A program made the position numbers and the translations under genes. A stretch of DNA of 64,000 nucleotides from Hericium rajendrae (taxonomy: Eukaryota > Basidiomycota > Agaricomycetes > Russulales > Hericiaceae), in contig CM065889.1 of assembly GCA_033439255.1 (NCBI GenBank), forward strand, positions 930,001-994,000, given 5' to 3'. The notes under the pieces are model-generated. The model worked only from the letters and a program-made list of their open reading frames with translations, was not told the origin of the DNA and searched no databases. Below, in pieces: positions 1 through 9,727 of this stretch; the first letter of the stretch is position 1, and each line of letters starts with the position of its first letter.

Positions 1-21
1 CGTGCCGCCACGTGGCGCTAG

Positions 22-597
22 CGGAATCCGCAGGCGTCCTACGCCGAGTTCATCCCGTGGCTCGTTCAGCGTGGTGTAGGCTTCACATGGTGCCGGGCCA
101 TCACCTCAGCCGAACCCGACTTGCCCACACATCAAATGCCAGAATACCTGCAAGCCAGGCACTCCCTTGGTGATTGGTTCCACTACACAGGCCCCGCAAC
201 GTCCGCGCCTCTTTTCGCAGCTTGGGAACGCGCCGTTCGCACCATCCTAGCTCGGCCGCACGCCCGCCACTTTATCCTCTGCGGCGGCCTCGCATGGTGC
301 CTTGCCATTGAGTTCGGCGGTCCCAACATCGTGTGGGACGCTCTTCTGGGCCCCTCCTCCTCTGTCATGGTCTTCCAGCAGGGTGACTCATATCCGGTAC
401 CTCGGCTCGTCGTCGGCGACCGCCCCTCCGAGGAAGAAAACCGCATCTTGGTGGGCAACGTGAGCGGCTGTGGCCTGTGGCCAGATCTTGCTCAATTCAA
501 AGTATCGGCGCTCTGGACGGGGGAATGGAATGACCAGGCCGAAGCCTGGTTCCAGCGGAATCTCGTACGTCTCCGAAACGGGGGGGGGCCAGCTTAA
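22..597 (+). pseudogene. 3' part of an unidentified retroelement-associated ORF
   Basis: The frame is open from base 22 to the TAA at 595-597 and enters from outside the window, so only the C-terminal part (about 190 codons) is visible. It is rich in Trp and Gly, has no membrane segment or zinc motif, and I do not recognise a domain. It ends just after a run of seven G at about 582-588, so the stop could follow a homopolymer frameshift. It sits 180 bp upstream of a polypurine tract and an LTR, which suggests it is the last ORF of an LTR element rather than a host gene. Function unknown. Confidence 0.4.
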
Positions 598-777
598 CCA
601 TGCAGCCTGGTGAACGCACATGCGTGACTCGCTCTTTCACCCTCTGCGCCGCCTCCATACGTCGTGGGGCTCTCAATCGTTCGCATCTAACATGGTTTCC
701 GGCAACCCGGCCTTGCAGCCTTTCGGCCTTCTCACCCTTCCAGGAAGTACTATCGCACCTTGAGGCTGGGGGGGCTT
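598..777 (+). other. Spacer ending in a candidate polypurine tract
   Basis: There is no gene here. The last bases (about 760-776) are G-rich, containing TGAGGCTGGGGGGGCTT directly before a TGTGACGG LTR start. That is the position and composition of a plus-strand primer. Confidence 0.45.
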
Positions 778-1330
778 TGTGACGGACGGTCCATATAAGG
801 AAGGAGCCTCAAGACGCGCCAGCACGGACCGACCGGGGCGAGATCAGACGACGCGCACGAGTCAGCAGGCTCGGGCCGGGAGGTACCCGAGCAGGATAAG
901 TGAGAGGAGGAAAATGTATATAAGTCGTGCACTCTCATGTATCTAACTCACTCTTGACTACTACCTCGTTTCTTGCTTTCTCTTTCTCTCTTGCTCTCTC
1001 CCTCGTGTGACGTCGACAGCTCGATCAGTCAAGCACCCCGCCTTTCTCGCCTTCGGCGACGCAAAGGCGCGATTGACGTTCCGCTTAGGTAAGCTCCAGC
1101 TCTTGGATTCGACGTGGCGAGTATCGCTCGCCTCCTCTTTCCTCTCACTCTCTCGACGACTACGTATGAGGAATCCTCACGCACAGTCCTCTCGAAGGTC
1201 GACCACCCTTGTTTCTGTTGTCGAGGAATCCTCGACGACGCTCTAGCCTGCGCCCTAGGAGGTCTTCGACACCTCTGCACCGTACTCGCCCGCCGACCCT
1301 CGATAGTGAACCTCCGGTCGTAGCGTGACT
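778..1330 (+). repeat. LTR (3' LTR of an element lying mostly left of the window)
   Basis: The sequence starts TGTGACGG directly after a polypurine tract and ends GCGTGAC(T) exactly where Tc1 homology begins, so both borders are structural. A TATATAAG box at 917-924 is followed by a CT-rich stretch, as in fungal LTR promoters. The element appears to have inserted into the Tc1 copy to its right. The second LTR and the TSD lie outside the window, so the last base is uncertain. Confidence 0.5.
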
Positions 1331-1916
1331 CCCATCGTCCGTTACACATCCCCAGACCTGTAATGAACCTCCTTCATGCTTGACCATCTTCTGATCATTC
1401 TGGGGCAGAAATTCTTCCCCAGGCCTTCTTCGACAGTAAAGGCACCCGTTAGAGCCAAAAAAAATTAAACTTGGACTCATCGCTGAAAATGACACACCTC
1501 CAATCTTTCTCAGTTCATTCCACATGCTCCTCAGCCCACTTCCTACGCTTCTGCCGGTGGACTTGAGTAAGAAGTGGCTTCTTCCTGTGTACTCGTCCAT
1601 AGAGACCAAGCCATATGAACATGCAACGGACTGTGGTGGGATAGAGATGAGGGAATAGTTCATGTTGAACATCAGTTGCATCAGAACATCGGCCACTGGT
1701 GATCAGGCAGACAGCTCGATGCTCAAAATGAGGTGTTATTGATGTAGGGCGACCAGGACGGGGTGTCAAATCAGGGTGCCAGAGCCAGCGCTTGTAGGCT
1801 CGTGAGCAATTGGTTGGATCAACACCGACCTTTGGGCCAATTCGTGACCATGCAAGGCCCTCATGGTGGAAATCAACAATATGACAAAGTGTGGTTGGTG
1901 TGCACTTGGTCATGGT
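1331..1916 (-). pseudogene. Tc1/mariner transposase, broken and truncated
   Basis: The minus strand encodes a Tc1-type transposase in pieces. From the ATG at 1914-1916 there is an N-terminal helix-turn-helix region, then a PGRP hinge-like motif, then the start of the catalytic domain. The conserved block around the first catalytic Asp (VIFSDESKF) is readable near 1450-1490, but in a different frame from the upstream part and from the following LYCRRRPGEEFLPQN and SLQVWGC blocks. At least two frameshifts are therefore present. The C-terminal half with the remaining catalytic acids is missing, cut off at about 1331 by the LTR. Non-functional. Confidence 0.8.
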
Positions 1917-2222
1917 GATAGAGTGTGTGTGAGAAGGTCGGGAGTTGGCTTGTGGACTGTGGAAGATGTGGTTCGAGTGAAAATTTGTTGCTTGGCAGCT
2001 GAACACGAGACGCGTCAAACACATCGATCACATGATCGTGTTCATTACCTCATTCACGGGCACCACTCCTCTGGATTCCATAGTATGTCTTTTATTTTAT
2101 TTTAATTCTGTATGTATGAGTCGTATCTACCACTATTATGTATAAGATCTCGACCGAATGAAAAAACTCCGAGCGCCACACAGGATCCGTTGGACCCTGC
2201 AATATTTTTGCACGCCACTGTA
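1331..2222 (-). mobile_element. Tc1/mariner element, one end preserved
   Basis: The preserved terminal inverted repeat lies at about 2190-2220 and reads, on the minus strand, CAGTGGCGTGCAAAAATATT, a typical Tc1 end. It is followed by the TA target dinucleotide at 2221-2222. About 250 bp of leader separates the TIR from the transposase ATG. The other end was displaced by the LTR element at 778-1330. The insertion is into Plavaka-type subterminal repeats. Confidence 0.75.
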
Positions 2223-2550
2223 TCAGACAGTCTCAGAGAGCTATTAGTTGGTATCAGACAGATCAGATTACTCTCAGACACTATCAAATTATTGGACCTC
2301 AAGCTGCTGTCAGAGATAAATCAGAATGCTCTCAGATTTGTAAAAAATTCAGATATCAGAAATTCTATTATGATATGCAATTAGAGATGAATGACTGCTA
2401 TATCTAACAATAGGTGTTGACTCTCAAATATATAAGCTTAATCAGATATGATCATTTGAAAAGTAGCTCCAGATAGATCAGACTCTGCAGTAGCTGCAGA
2501 TAGGGTTAGAAACTGTCAGACTCATCAGAAAATTGTCAAGGTTCCTGATG
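2223..2550 (+). mobile_element. Plavaka-type transposon end (remnant)
   Basis: The stretch is dense in TCAGA/CAGAT words and finishes GGTTCCTGATG at 2540-2550. This matches the terminal repeat of the complete Plavaka element at 36055-45712 (ends CATCAGGAACCC / GGGTTCCTGATG). Only the non-coding end remains. The rest of this copy lies to the left, beyond the Tc1 insertion. Confidence 0.6.
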
Positions 2551-3537
2551 CATGCCGTGTCGAAAATGTCCACATCTGACCTGAAGAATATGTTGTACAG
2601 CTAGAACTATGTAACATACATGTCCAAGTGGTTCAGAAGGCCATAGAATGGCCTAAATGATATGGCCTGAGGAAGGCATGAATGCGATATTGAGTGCAAA
2701 AAGGGCCAAGACACTGAGGATGAACTGACATGAGAGCACAGCTAAGACGGCTTCTGACAGCTTCTGACCTATGCGATTAGCTGAGGACGTCCATAGGATA
2801 GTTTGAGTCCTCCTGAGGTTGACTTCAATTCACTATGCATGCATGACAAATCCACATAAGTGGGTAGCTGAGGTCAATCCAGGGAAAAGACAAGGACAGG
2901 TGACAAAAAGCTCGAATTTTTCCAAAAAATTATGTGCAGCACAAGGATCAAACATATGACTTTGACCAACTTACAAGTTCAATGAAGGCCACTACACTAC
3001 AACATCTTGAACAATATTTCAAATACATTTTTTATAATAATGTGCTCAGCCTTCCTGCCCACTATAGAGTCAATTTAGCCAAATTATTATGGCTTTCATC
3101 TCTAACAGCTTGTAACTCTGAGACTTTTCACTGTTGCTGGCAGCTCTGAGCTTCTTTTCTAGGCATGTCACACTGTGAACTGTCAGTTAAAGTGAAATCC
3201 ATCCTGAAGACAGTCTGAGCTTTTTTCTAAGGCTGTTTGGCTGTAGAACTATTAGATAGTACTTACCTGCCACCAAGGTCATCTCTGTCTCAAGCTGTTG
3301 CATTGATAAGACCTGTTTGCTAGATGGTGTCAGAATTGAGTCATAGACAGCAAAAAATCACTCAAGTCACCAACAATGATGAAAGCAAAAGAGCAGAGAG
3401 CAACAAGCAGTGCAATGACCTGTATTGGAGGTACAGTACAATAAAGATGAAATGAACAGTCTAGGAAAACAGGCAAGCAATAAGAAGCCTATAAGTACTG
3501 AAATGACAATGAGAAAAGAACAATAAACACCATAATA
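2551..3537. other. AT-rich spacer with no recognised gene
   Basis: No ORF here looks coding. Positions 3290-3460 are clearly similar to the reverse complement of about 46047-46215, for example a shared CCTGTATTGGAGGTACA block, so part is an older repeat. The last two bases (TA, 3536-3537) are the target duplication of X0. Confidence 0.4.
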
Positions 3538-4946
3538 CATCTGAAAAATCTAATTTTTATATAGCAAAGGGTCAAGCTATGGATCCTATAGGGAAGCTAT
3601 AGAGTCTATAACTTTGACCAGTCAAGCTATATAGAGCTATGAGAGCTATCATAGCCTCCATAGTAAACTGTGTAAAGTATATAGCCTACATAGCTAGTAT
3701 TGTCAGATACATAGAACTATTATATTTAGTAAGGGGGACTATGGCTCCTATGAGTACTATACTAACTATGCTAAGTCAGATAAACATCAAATTTTTCGAG
3801 TCAAATTTTTCGAATTTGATAAATTCATTACACAATAAATCTACTACATTATACAAGTAGCTAAGTACAATACATAGACTCTACATGGACCTCGCACACA
3901 CCCAATGGCATACGATGTGGCACCAATCGTCGCGGCCAGTCGTCTGTAGCCAACAATGCGCACGCCCAGTCGCCCAAGTGTGCACACCGTCATCGGTGTG
4001 CATAGCCTGGCACACACAAATGGGGCAGCCCAGCCGCTGCCCGAGCATGTGTGCATGCGCAACGGCACTGTTGTGGCCATGCACATGTGCACGCGCAACG
4101 GCACTGTCGTGGCCATGCACATGTTGTGGTCAGCATGCGTGGCCTCGTGCACATAAACGGTGCCGTACTTGGCTGCTGGCGCCGTCATTGCATGCATGCA
4201 TGCGTGCGTGCATTGTGGTTATGTGCGCGCTGTGGCCAGCACGTATGGCTTTGCGCGCGCAGACGGGGCCGTGCGGGGCTGCACACGTCATGCACAGGCG
4301 TGTACACGCACTGACGCACCTGTGCGCGCTCAGTCGCCAGCCTGCATGACTCTGCGTTGGCAGATGGGGCCGTATGTGGTAGCCCCGTGGCAACAGGGCC
4401 GTGCATGGCAGCCCACATGCCGGCAGGGCCACGCGCGGCTGCCTCGCCATGCATGTGCATACTCACGCTGGGGTCATCTGCGGCCGTGCGCAGGCGGGGC
4501 GGACCCATGCGTCACAGCTCGCGCGATGGTGGGGTCGTGCACTGGCGGGATCGTCTGCGACAGCCCGCGTGCATATGCGTGTGCTGGCGCAGTCGTCCGC
4601 CAGCATGCGTGGTTGCATTGGCGTGGCCATGGACAGCCATGGGCAGGTGAGATGGGGCCGAAAGAAGGCGGGGCGGGGTCGAAAGAAGGCGAGGCGGGGC
4701 TGAGAGCAGGTGAGCAGGGTGACCGTTGGAGCAGGCCAAAGGGACACGATGCAAGCCCTGGGATAGTGGCAGGATGAGGAATGTGCTACTACATGCTGAC
4801 TCTGATCTAGCTCTATGCTGACTAAGCCTCTGCCTCTAGCGGTGCTATCATGTGATCTATGCCTCTCAGACCCCCAGATCTCCCACTCCACCGTCTGCAC
4901 GTTGCTGCGGCTGTACACACGCAGTTGCTGGCATACATGGACCTGC
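3538..4946 (+). mobile_element. Family X transposon X0, left part
   Basis: The left terminus CATCTGAAAAAT at 3538 is flanked by TA. It is followed by AGCTATGAGAGCTATC-type subterminal repeats (3600-3720), an AT-rich stretch and then a GC-rich block (3880-4720) with much alternating purine-pyrimidine sequence such as GCATGCATGCGTGCGTGC. It is interrupted at 4947 by the 5' LTR of gypsy A. The missing half is at 46885-48418 on the other strand. Together they make about 2.94 kb, close to the 2.93 kb of the uninterrupted copy X1. No protein-coding potential is credible. Confidence 0.7.
4727..4890 (-). repeat. Solo LTR of the element-B family
   Basis: This 164-bp sequence begins TGGAGCAG and ends CCCACTCCA. 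It aligns along its length to the 165-bp LTRs at 18631 and 28782, sharing for example CTATGCTGACTAA and the GCGGTG core. It is flanked by an exact CCGT duplication (4723-4726 and 4891-4894). This is a diverged solo LTR left by LTR-LTR recombination inside X0. The strand follows the orientation inferred for element B. Confidence 0.75.
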
Positions 4947-5010
4947 TGTCACGCTCGCAACATGTTTCGAGCACTAACATGAAGAAAAGGGCAGCACATC
5001 ACTCATTTTG

Positions 5011-5020
5011 CTTATAAAAT
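5011..5020 (+). promoter_or_regulatory. TATA box for the LTR-internal ORF
   Basis: CTTATAAAAT lies about 120 bp before the ATG at 5133 and is preserved in the 3' LTR copy at about 35015. It is separate from the downstream TATA box at 6706. Confidence 0.55.
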
Positions 5021-5132
5021 GAGAAGAAGCAACGTCATGTAAGAATTTGCCAACCTGCATCAAAACCATCCCACAAACACGCTGCACTCTCCCTAAAAGC
5101 CTTATTCATGCTCCCTCTTGACTCCGCCCCTC

Positions 5133-6404
5133 ATGCTCCAACGCATCATGGCCTGGTTTGATTCTCTTCTTAATCCTGCTCCAGAACCTCGCTGGCCTGC
5201 TCCCACTGAGAATCTCCCTCCTCTCTTCCTAGTAGTCCATCATGATTCCCTGCGAAGCGTCACTACCGAGAGACTCAATTTTTACCTCGGAAGGAACCTC
5301 ATCACTGCCAACCCTAGATACCGTCTAACGGTTCTCGACGGGCCAGAGCCACCTGACCCTCGACGAATTCTTGAAGGTATGCAGGACATCGCCGACCAGA
5401 TATCCATCGCTGCACATCATTAGGAGCAGGAGATCGAGACCGAACTCGTCTTCGATGACCGTTCCTTTGTAACGTTGACTGATACGGATGTAGGGGACCT
5501 CCGACTGGAGGTAGAAAGGCATGAGAATGACGACATCCCCAGCATCATGGCCGCTGCATTCCCTGCCACGCTCTCTGCTGCCCAATTCCCTCCTTCCATT
5601 CTGGCCGCCCCGAGTGCTCCCGCATTAGCTCCACCCCCGCCTATGCCAACACTTCCTGAGATCAGTACCGACCCGATGTTCCATGCCCCTGGTATCATCA
5701 CCATTATTCCCGAAGGGCCCTTCAGCCACATCTACGCTCGACAGTTCCATCAGTGCACCGGCTACGTCTGGGCCCCCTCCTCTGTTGATCTCCCTTTTAA
5801 CTTCATGACCATCCGGCTCATCACTGGAAACCTGCACTTCCCCTGGATCTCAGTCGTTAAGCCGATGATGCCCATTCGCAAAGGCCAGTTCATCTTGTTG
5901 ATCTCGGACATTGAAGGATCCTGCGCCTATGGCGCTATCAAGGAACTCCTCTCGGTGACGGATACCTGGGCCATTTGGAGAGTAAGACGTATGAAGGTTG
6001 TGGATAATCTCGGGCCTGATTGGGGGAAGGAGCCAGCCAGCCCTGATCCCGATTCCACTTATGGATCTGGGTGCATCACCATGGTCGTGCCACGTCATTG
6101 GTGCATCAGAGAAGGAAGAGAGAGGCAGAGGCTTACCAGAGACGGGGCAGAGGCAAAGGATCGGCTCAAGCCTTACGATCCACTGGACCTTTTTCACTGC
6201 ATATACGAGGCCTCCACATATGTGACATCCTACAGCGGCCACTGCGAGCCTGCAGTCTTTGATCACATGCGCAAGGCCTGCCAGATCAAGAAGATCGCCA
6301 TCGAGGCTGGAACTGCAAGGATGGACGTTGATGTAAAGGAGTGGGTTCGGAACGAGCCTCCTCGGGCCGAGTTTCATCCGACCATAGGAGACCCTTACGC
6401 CTAA
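5133..6404 (+). pseudogene. LTR-encoded protein of unknown function (one stop)
   Basis: This single-exon frame of 424 codons is broken only by TAG at 5421-5423, where the 3' LTR copy has CAG. I chose the ATG at 5133 because it follows the TATA box at a normal spacing and both copies keep it. Visible are a short hydrophobic N-terminal stretch, an acidic middle, a Pro/Ala-rich linker around residues 140-180 and a conserved-looking C-terminal half with many Trp, Tyr, Cys and His. There is no retroviral Gag, zinc knuckle or protease motif, and I recognise no family. The frame lies wholly inside the LTR, so every complete element would carry two copies. The 3' copy is broken at a different codon. 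Confidence 0.65.
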
Positions 6405-6705
6405 AAGGGACTGGTCATGTTCTTTGTCGTATGTTTCCTGCACTCTGTCTTCGTCATGATGCTACATCACTTATGTTCTCTCATTTTCCTTCTGATTTGT
6501 TTGGTCTCTGACTCATACGTCTGAGCGTTGACTCATTATGACTCTTACCTTCGTTTGACTCTTCTTGACTCACTATCCTGACCGACTCATCTCCTAGTCA
6601 CCTACTTTGACTCACCCTTACTATACATGACTAGGAATGACTCACTTGTTTCATCTATCCCTTTTGATACATTTCTTACCCGCACAGCCATAGGAGCTCT
6701 TAGGG

Positions 6706-6713
6706 TATATAAA
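6706..6713 (+). promoter_or_regulatory. TATA box for the element A genomic transcript
   Basis: TATATAAA is followed at a typical distance by a CA-rich start region and lies about 465 bp before the LTR end, as expected for the U3/R border. It is intact in the inverted LTR piece at about 48880. Confidence 0.6.
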
Positions 6714-7176
6714 GGCTGTTCCTGTAACACCAAATTCAAGTATCTTTGCCCCCAGTTTGTACGTCAGAATCCTCTAAGGTTCTTTTCTACAATCAAATCT
6801 TGGTCAAGTTGCTTCACAAGCACTTTCAATCCACGTTATTCTACGAATTCACGTTGACGTCCAATCCACGAAGATATGAATCCAAGCAGTTATCATTCCA
6901 CGTATACGCACGTCCAGTCCGATCATCAATATTCACATCCTACGAGTCATCGTACTTTTGATCATTGTCCATCGAGTGACAGTGTTCTACGAACTTCTTC
7001 ATCACATCGCATACCCTCGACCTCCGTCTCCCACAGCCATAATCCTTGGCAAGTCGGATTCACACCAGAAGTAGAAGACAAATCCATCCCTCATCGAACA
7101 ATTAGGAGTTCTCGGAAAAGTTACTGGAAAACCCAGACACCCCTAGGTCGGAAACCGCTTTTCGGTGTGACATCAT

Positions 7177-7194
7177 TGGAGCCCACCGCGAGGG
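7177..7194 (+). promoter_or_regulatory. Primer-binding site of element A
   Basis: TGGAGCCCACCGCGAGGG starts 4 bp after the LTR end. It begins with TGG, as required for pairing with a tRNA CCA end. Element C has the same 18 bases next to its LTR (26534-26551, minus strand). I cannot name the tRNA without a search. Confidence 0.6.
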
Positions 7195-7213
7195 GATCAG
7201 TTTGTTCTTCTGA

Positions 7214-8240
7214 CTGGTAAATAATCTGAAAGCCAGGAACACAGCTTCATCATCGTTCAGCTTATACTGTGCTCCATCACCATCTGGATCTTCTGATACC
7301 GAAGTCCCGTCCAGAGGATCGACTCCGACAACACTCGCATTAGATCTCATCAGTTCTCCAAGCTCTCTAAACCCAACGTCCGGCTCAAGTGAAGCAGGAA
7401 TCAGTACCCTTCCATTGTCAGGATCATCACCGAGTTCGGTATCTCTGAGTACCCTTTCAAACTCTCCACCATCTGCAGGAGCATCAATCTCGCCAGTCGG
7501 GAGCCCTGCTTCTCATCCTAGTCCAGTCCAGAATCCACCTGATTTATCCCTAGTTACTCCATTACCGCCATCACCTCCGCCCACACCACCGATCCAGAAT
7601 CCACCCGATTTATCCTTAGTTACTCCATTACCACCATCACCTCTGCCTACACCACCAATCCTAGCCACAATGAACGTGAACATCTCAGCAGGACAAGGTA
7701 TCGGTCCAGCAGTGAATCCAAATGTAGGAGGTGCACCTGTAGCTCCAGCAGGACAAGGAGTCCAGCCGCAAGCTGGGCAAGGCACTCAAGCTCAGGTTGG
7801 CCAGGGAATACAACCCCAAGCAGTAGGCCCAGTACCATCAATTTTGACTCTCCCTCTTCCAGGAACAAAGAATGCCCCAATCAAATTCAAGGGAGAGTAC
7901 AATTATGTGGAAAAGTTTGTAGACCACTTCGAGCAGCTGTGCAATCAGAACAATGTTGTCCTAGATGCTGAAAAATGTGTATCTATCACTCAGTACTGTT
8001 CACGAGAAGTCACCGAGTTCATCGAGGGTCTGGAGAGTTATCGAGCGAACAATTGGAACAATCTCAAGTCCGATCTGCTCAAATATTATGACGCAGACCT
8101 ATACGACCAGCGATTTAAGAAGAGGGACCTAGCAAAGTACATCAGTCAAACTAAACGTAAGAGGATGGGGAACCTAGCCTCTTGGAAGAAGTACACCCGG
8201 GGATTCGTCAAGATTGCAGGATGGCTCCTCCAGAAAAACA
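7214..8240 (+). pseudogene. gag: Element A Gag, N-terminal part
   Basis: The open frame begins at 7214. A Pro/Ser-rich leader is followed from about 7860 by a Gag-type region with FKGEYNYVEKFVDHFEQLC, a conserved block of Agaricomycete gypsy Gag proteins. No ATG lies in frame before about 7670, so the native start is either that ATG or a lost codon. The frame is interrupted after 8240 by Y1 and resumes at 9728. The last apparent residues before the nominal stop at 8299 are Y1 sequence, not Gag. The protein would form the particle and bind RNA. Confidence 0.8.
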
Positions 8241-8462
8241 CTTGGGGGAAGAGGGCCGATGCTCTGCACGGCAATACGATTCCTTTTAAATTGTTCTAAC
8301 TTTGTAGTGTTATTCTCACAGAATTAATAAGATAACAGAGAATTGAATATACTAGTATTGTAATGCTGCAAAGATCTCTATCTTCAAAGTATATTGTTTT
8401 ACACTTATCTCTTATTTTTAAACTTTGCTACCAGCAAGAGTTGAACTAATGACAAAATAATG

Positions 8463-8508
8463 GTCACGTGCAACAGCGAGCCCGGTCAGGCTCGCTGTTG
8501 CATGTGAC
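8463..8508. repeat. Foldback: 20-bp arms, 6-base loop
   Basis: Arms 8463-8482 and 8489-8508 pair with a single mismatch (CACGTG against CATGTG). It is present in both Y1 copies. Confidence 0.8.
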
Positions 8509-8826
8509 TTCTCAAAAATTGTGTTTACATTTATGAAGTACATAAGTGTGGCCTTTGAAAGTCTGTCAACTGTTGTATGTTGCCTAGATTGATTTTATTT
8601 TTGCCTTCTAGGGGTCTGAATCAGTAAGTTGGCTATATCTCTGTCAATTCTCCAGCTATAAACATCAACTCAAGTGTTTCTGAATAGTACTATTGATGGC
8701 CATATTAACACGATTTTTACTGATTTTTTATGCTACTCAGTATGTGCCTATTCTCAGATGATTTGATGATTTGCCCCTAGACTTGAATGATTTTTTCGAT
8801 TTTTTCCTGCTTATAAATCGCTTATG

Positions 8827-8916
8827 TAATCCGCAGCACGGGCAAAATGACGTACTCCCGTCCCCCTCATGATGTCATGGGACGGGAGTATGTCATTTTG
8901 CCCGTGCTGCGGATTA
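8827..8916. repeat. Foldback: 38-bp arms, about 14-base loop
   Basis: Arms starting TAATCCGCAGCACGGG pair over 38 bp with one mismatch. This is a very stable hairpin, perhaps a tiny MITE nested in Y1. The 86-codon minus-strand ORF over it (8811-9071) is explained by this structure and is not called. Confidence 0.85.
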
Positions 8917-9569
8917 TGTAAAACCTTGAAAATAGTCAAATAGGAGGTTTTGTGATAATTCGAGTGTACCTCCTTAAGTACTGAAGATATCGCCGGTCCC
9001 TTTATTGAATCAGAAAGCCCTTTATTATACCTTTCAAATGATGCTAGGTACATTACAATTGGATGAGTCAATAAAAAGATATGGCCTCAACAAGTTTGCC
9101 CCTACCTCTAATACCAACCCTTCAGTAATCGCTACCGCGTTTTCTCAATACATATCCGATCATCTTGTATAATATGCCGTTGGAAAGATACGAATCAGAC
9201 CTTTCCAATGGTATCTTTAGCGTGTAAATAGCACCACTCATTGCTCCGCTACGATGCAATCACTATGATCTTCTCCTCAAAGGTATCTTTTGAAGTGATC
9301 TGCTCATATCTCAGTCATTTCTGAACCTATTCTCATGAAAAAAAATGTTCTGACTAGGTAACATCTGCCTTTATCATATTATCATAGACCATACTAACTT
9401 ACATCAATGACAAGGTGCAGAATATCCTATTAAATATGTTTATCTGTTATCTCAACAAGTTTGCACTTTCTTATACTAAAATCTTTCAGTTGTGATAAGA
9501 GTAGCATTGATTTACATATGCATATAGTTTAACACTAATTGAATTTATTTAGTAGACTGATATCTCTAA

Positions 9570-9690
9570 GAAACATTTAAAATCACAAAAATGACAATTG
9601 CCAGAATCGAACCTACAACTTTACTTTAAGATGTGAGAAATTATTACTATAAAAGGCATTACATTGGCTGGGTGTCATCTTTTTTGAGTT
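9570..9690 (-). repeat. tRNA-like (pol III box) segment in Y1
   Basis: On the minus strand the segment contains a TAGGTTCGATTCTGG stretch resembling the B box (GGTTCRANNCC), about 50 bp downstream of an A-box-like region. The arms do not fold into a complete tRNA, so this is a tRNA-derived, SINE-like module and not a tRNA gene. Confidence 0.4.
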
Positions 9691-9727
9691 GAAAAGCGGG
9701 TTAGAGTAAACGATTCTAAGGAATCGT

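Larger units (their letters stand above)
4947..7172 (+). repeat. 5' LTR of gypsy element A (2226 bp, ORF-bearing)
   Basis: It starts TGTCACGC and ends GGTGTGACA. The same sequence recurs after the integrase gene (34951 onward, starting TGTTACGC), and its far end recurs inverted at 48419 (TGTCACGCC). This LTR is very long because it holds a protein ORF of about 1.27 kb (5133-6404) behind its own TATA box, plus a second TATA box near the 3' end (6706) that fits the start of genomic RNA. A primer-binding-like TGGAGCCCACC follows 4 bp downstream. The flank to the left is CTGC and that beyond the 3' LTR is CCGC, so the target duplication is imperfect. Confidence 0.8.
8241..9727. mobile_element. 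Family Y element Y1, with transduced protease fragment
   Basis: This 1.49-kb non-coding insert in gag is repeated almost identically and inverted at 48991-50475. One terminus is ACGATTCC-type (8276), the other ends AAGGAATCGT (9727), so the ends are inverted repeats. The first 35 bases (8241-8275) are outside the TIR and are the reverse complement of element A retropepsin sequence that follows Y2 (16477 onward). The unit therefore carried flanking gene sequence with it. It contains two foldbacks and degenerate tRNA-like boxes. Gag resumes immediately after it. Confidence 0.7.

Noticed and set aside
1007-1323. Short ORFs in the left LTR
   Set aside because: They overlap LTR promoter sequence, lack family similarity and occur in several frames.
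3880-4780. Overlapping Cys/His-rich ORFs
   Set aside because: These are products of CA/TG/GC alternation in the X0 GC-rich block, open in several frames. The Cys and His spacing forms no zinc-finger pattern.
8811-9071. 86-codon minus-strand ORF, identical in both Y1 copies
   Set aside because: It spans the 38-bp foldback and is conserved only because the whole element is a recent duplicate. No independent coding evidence.
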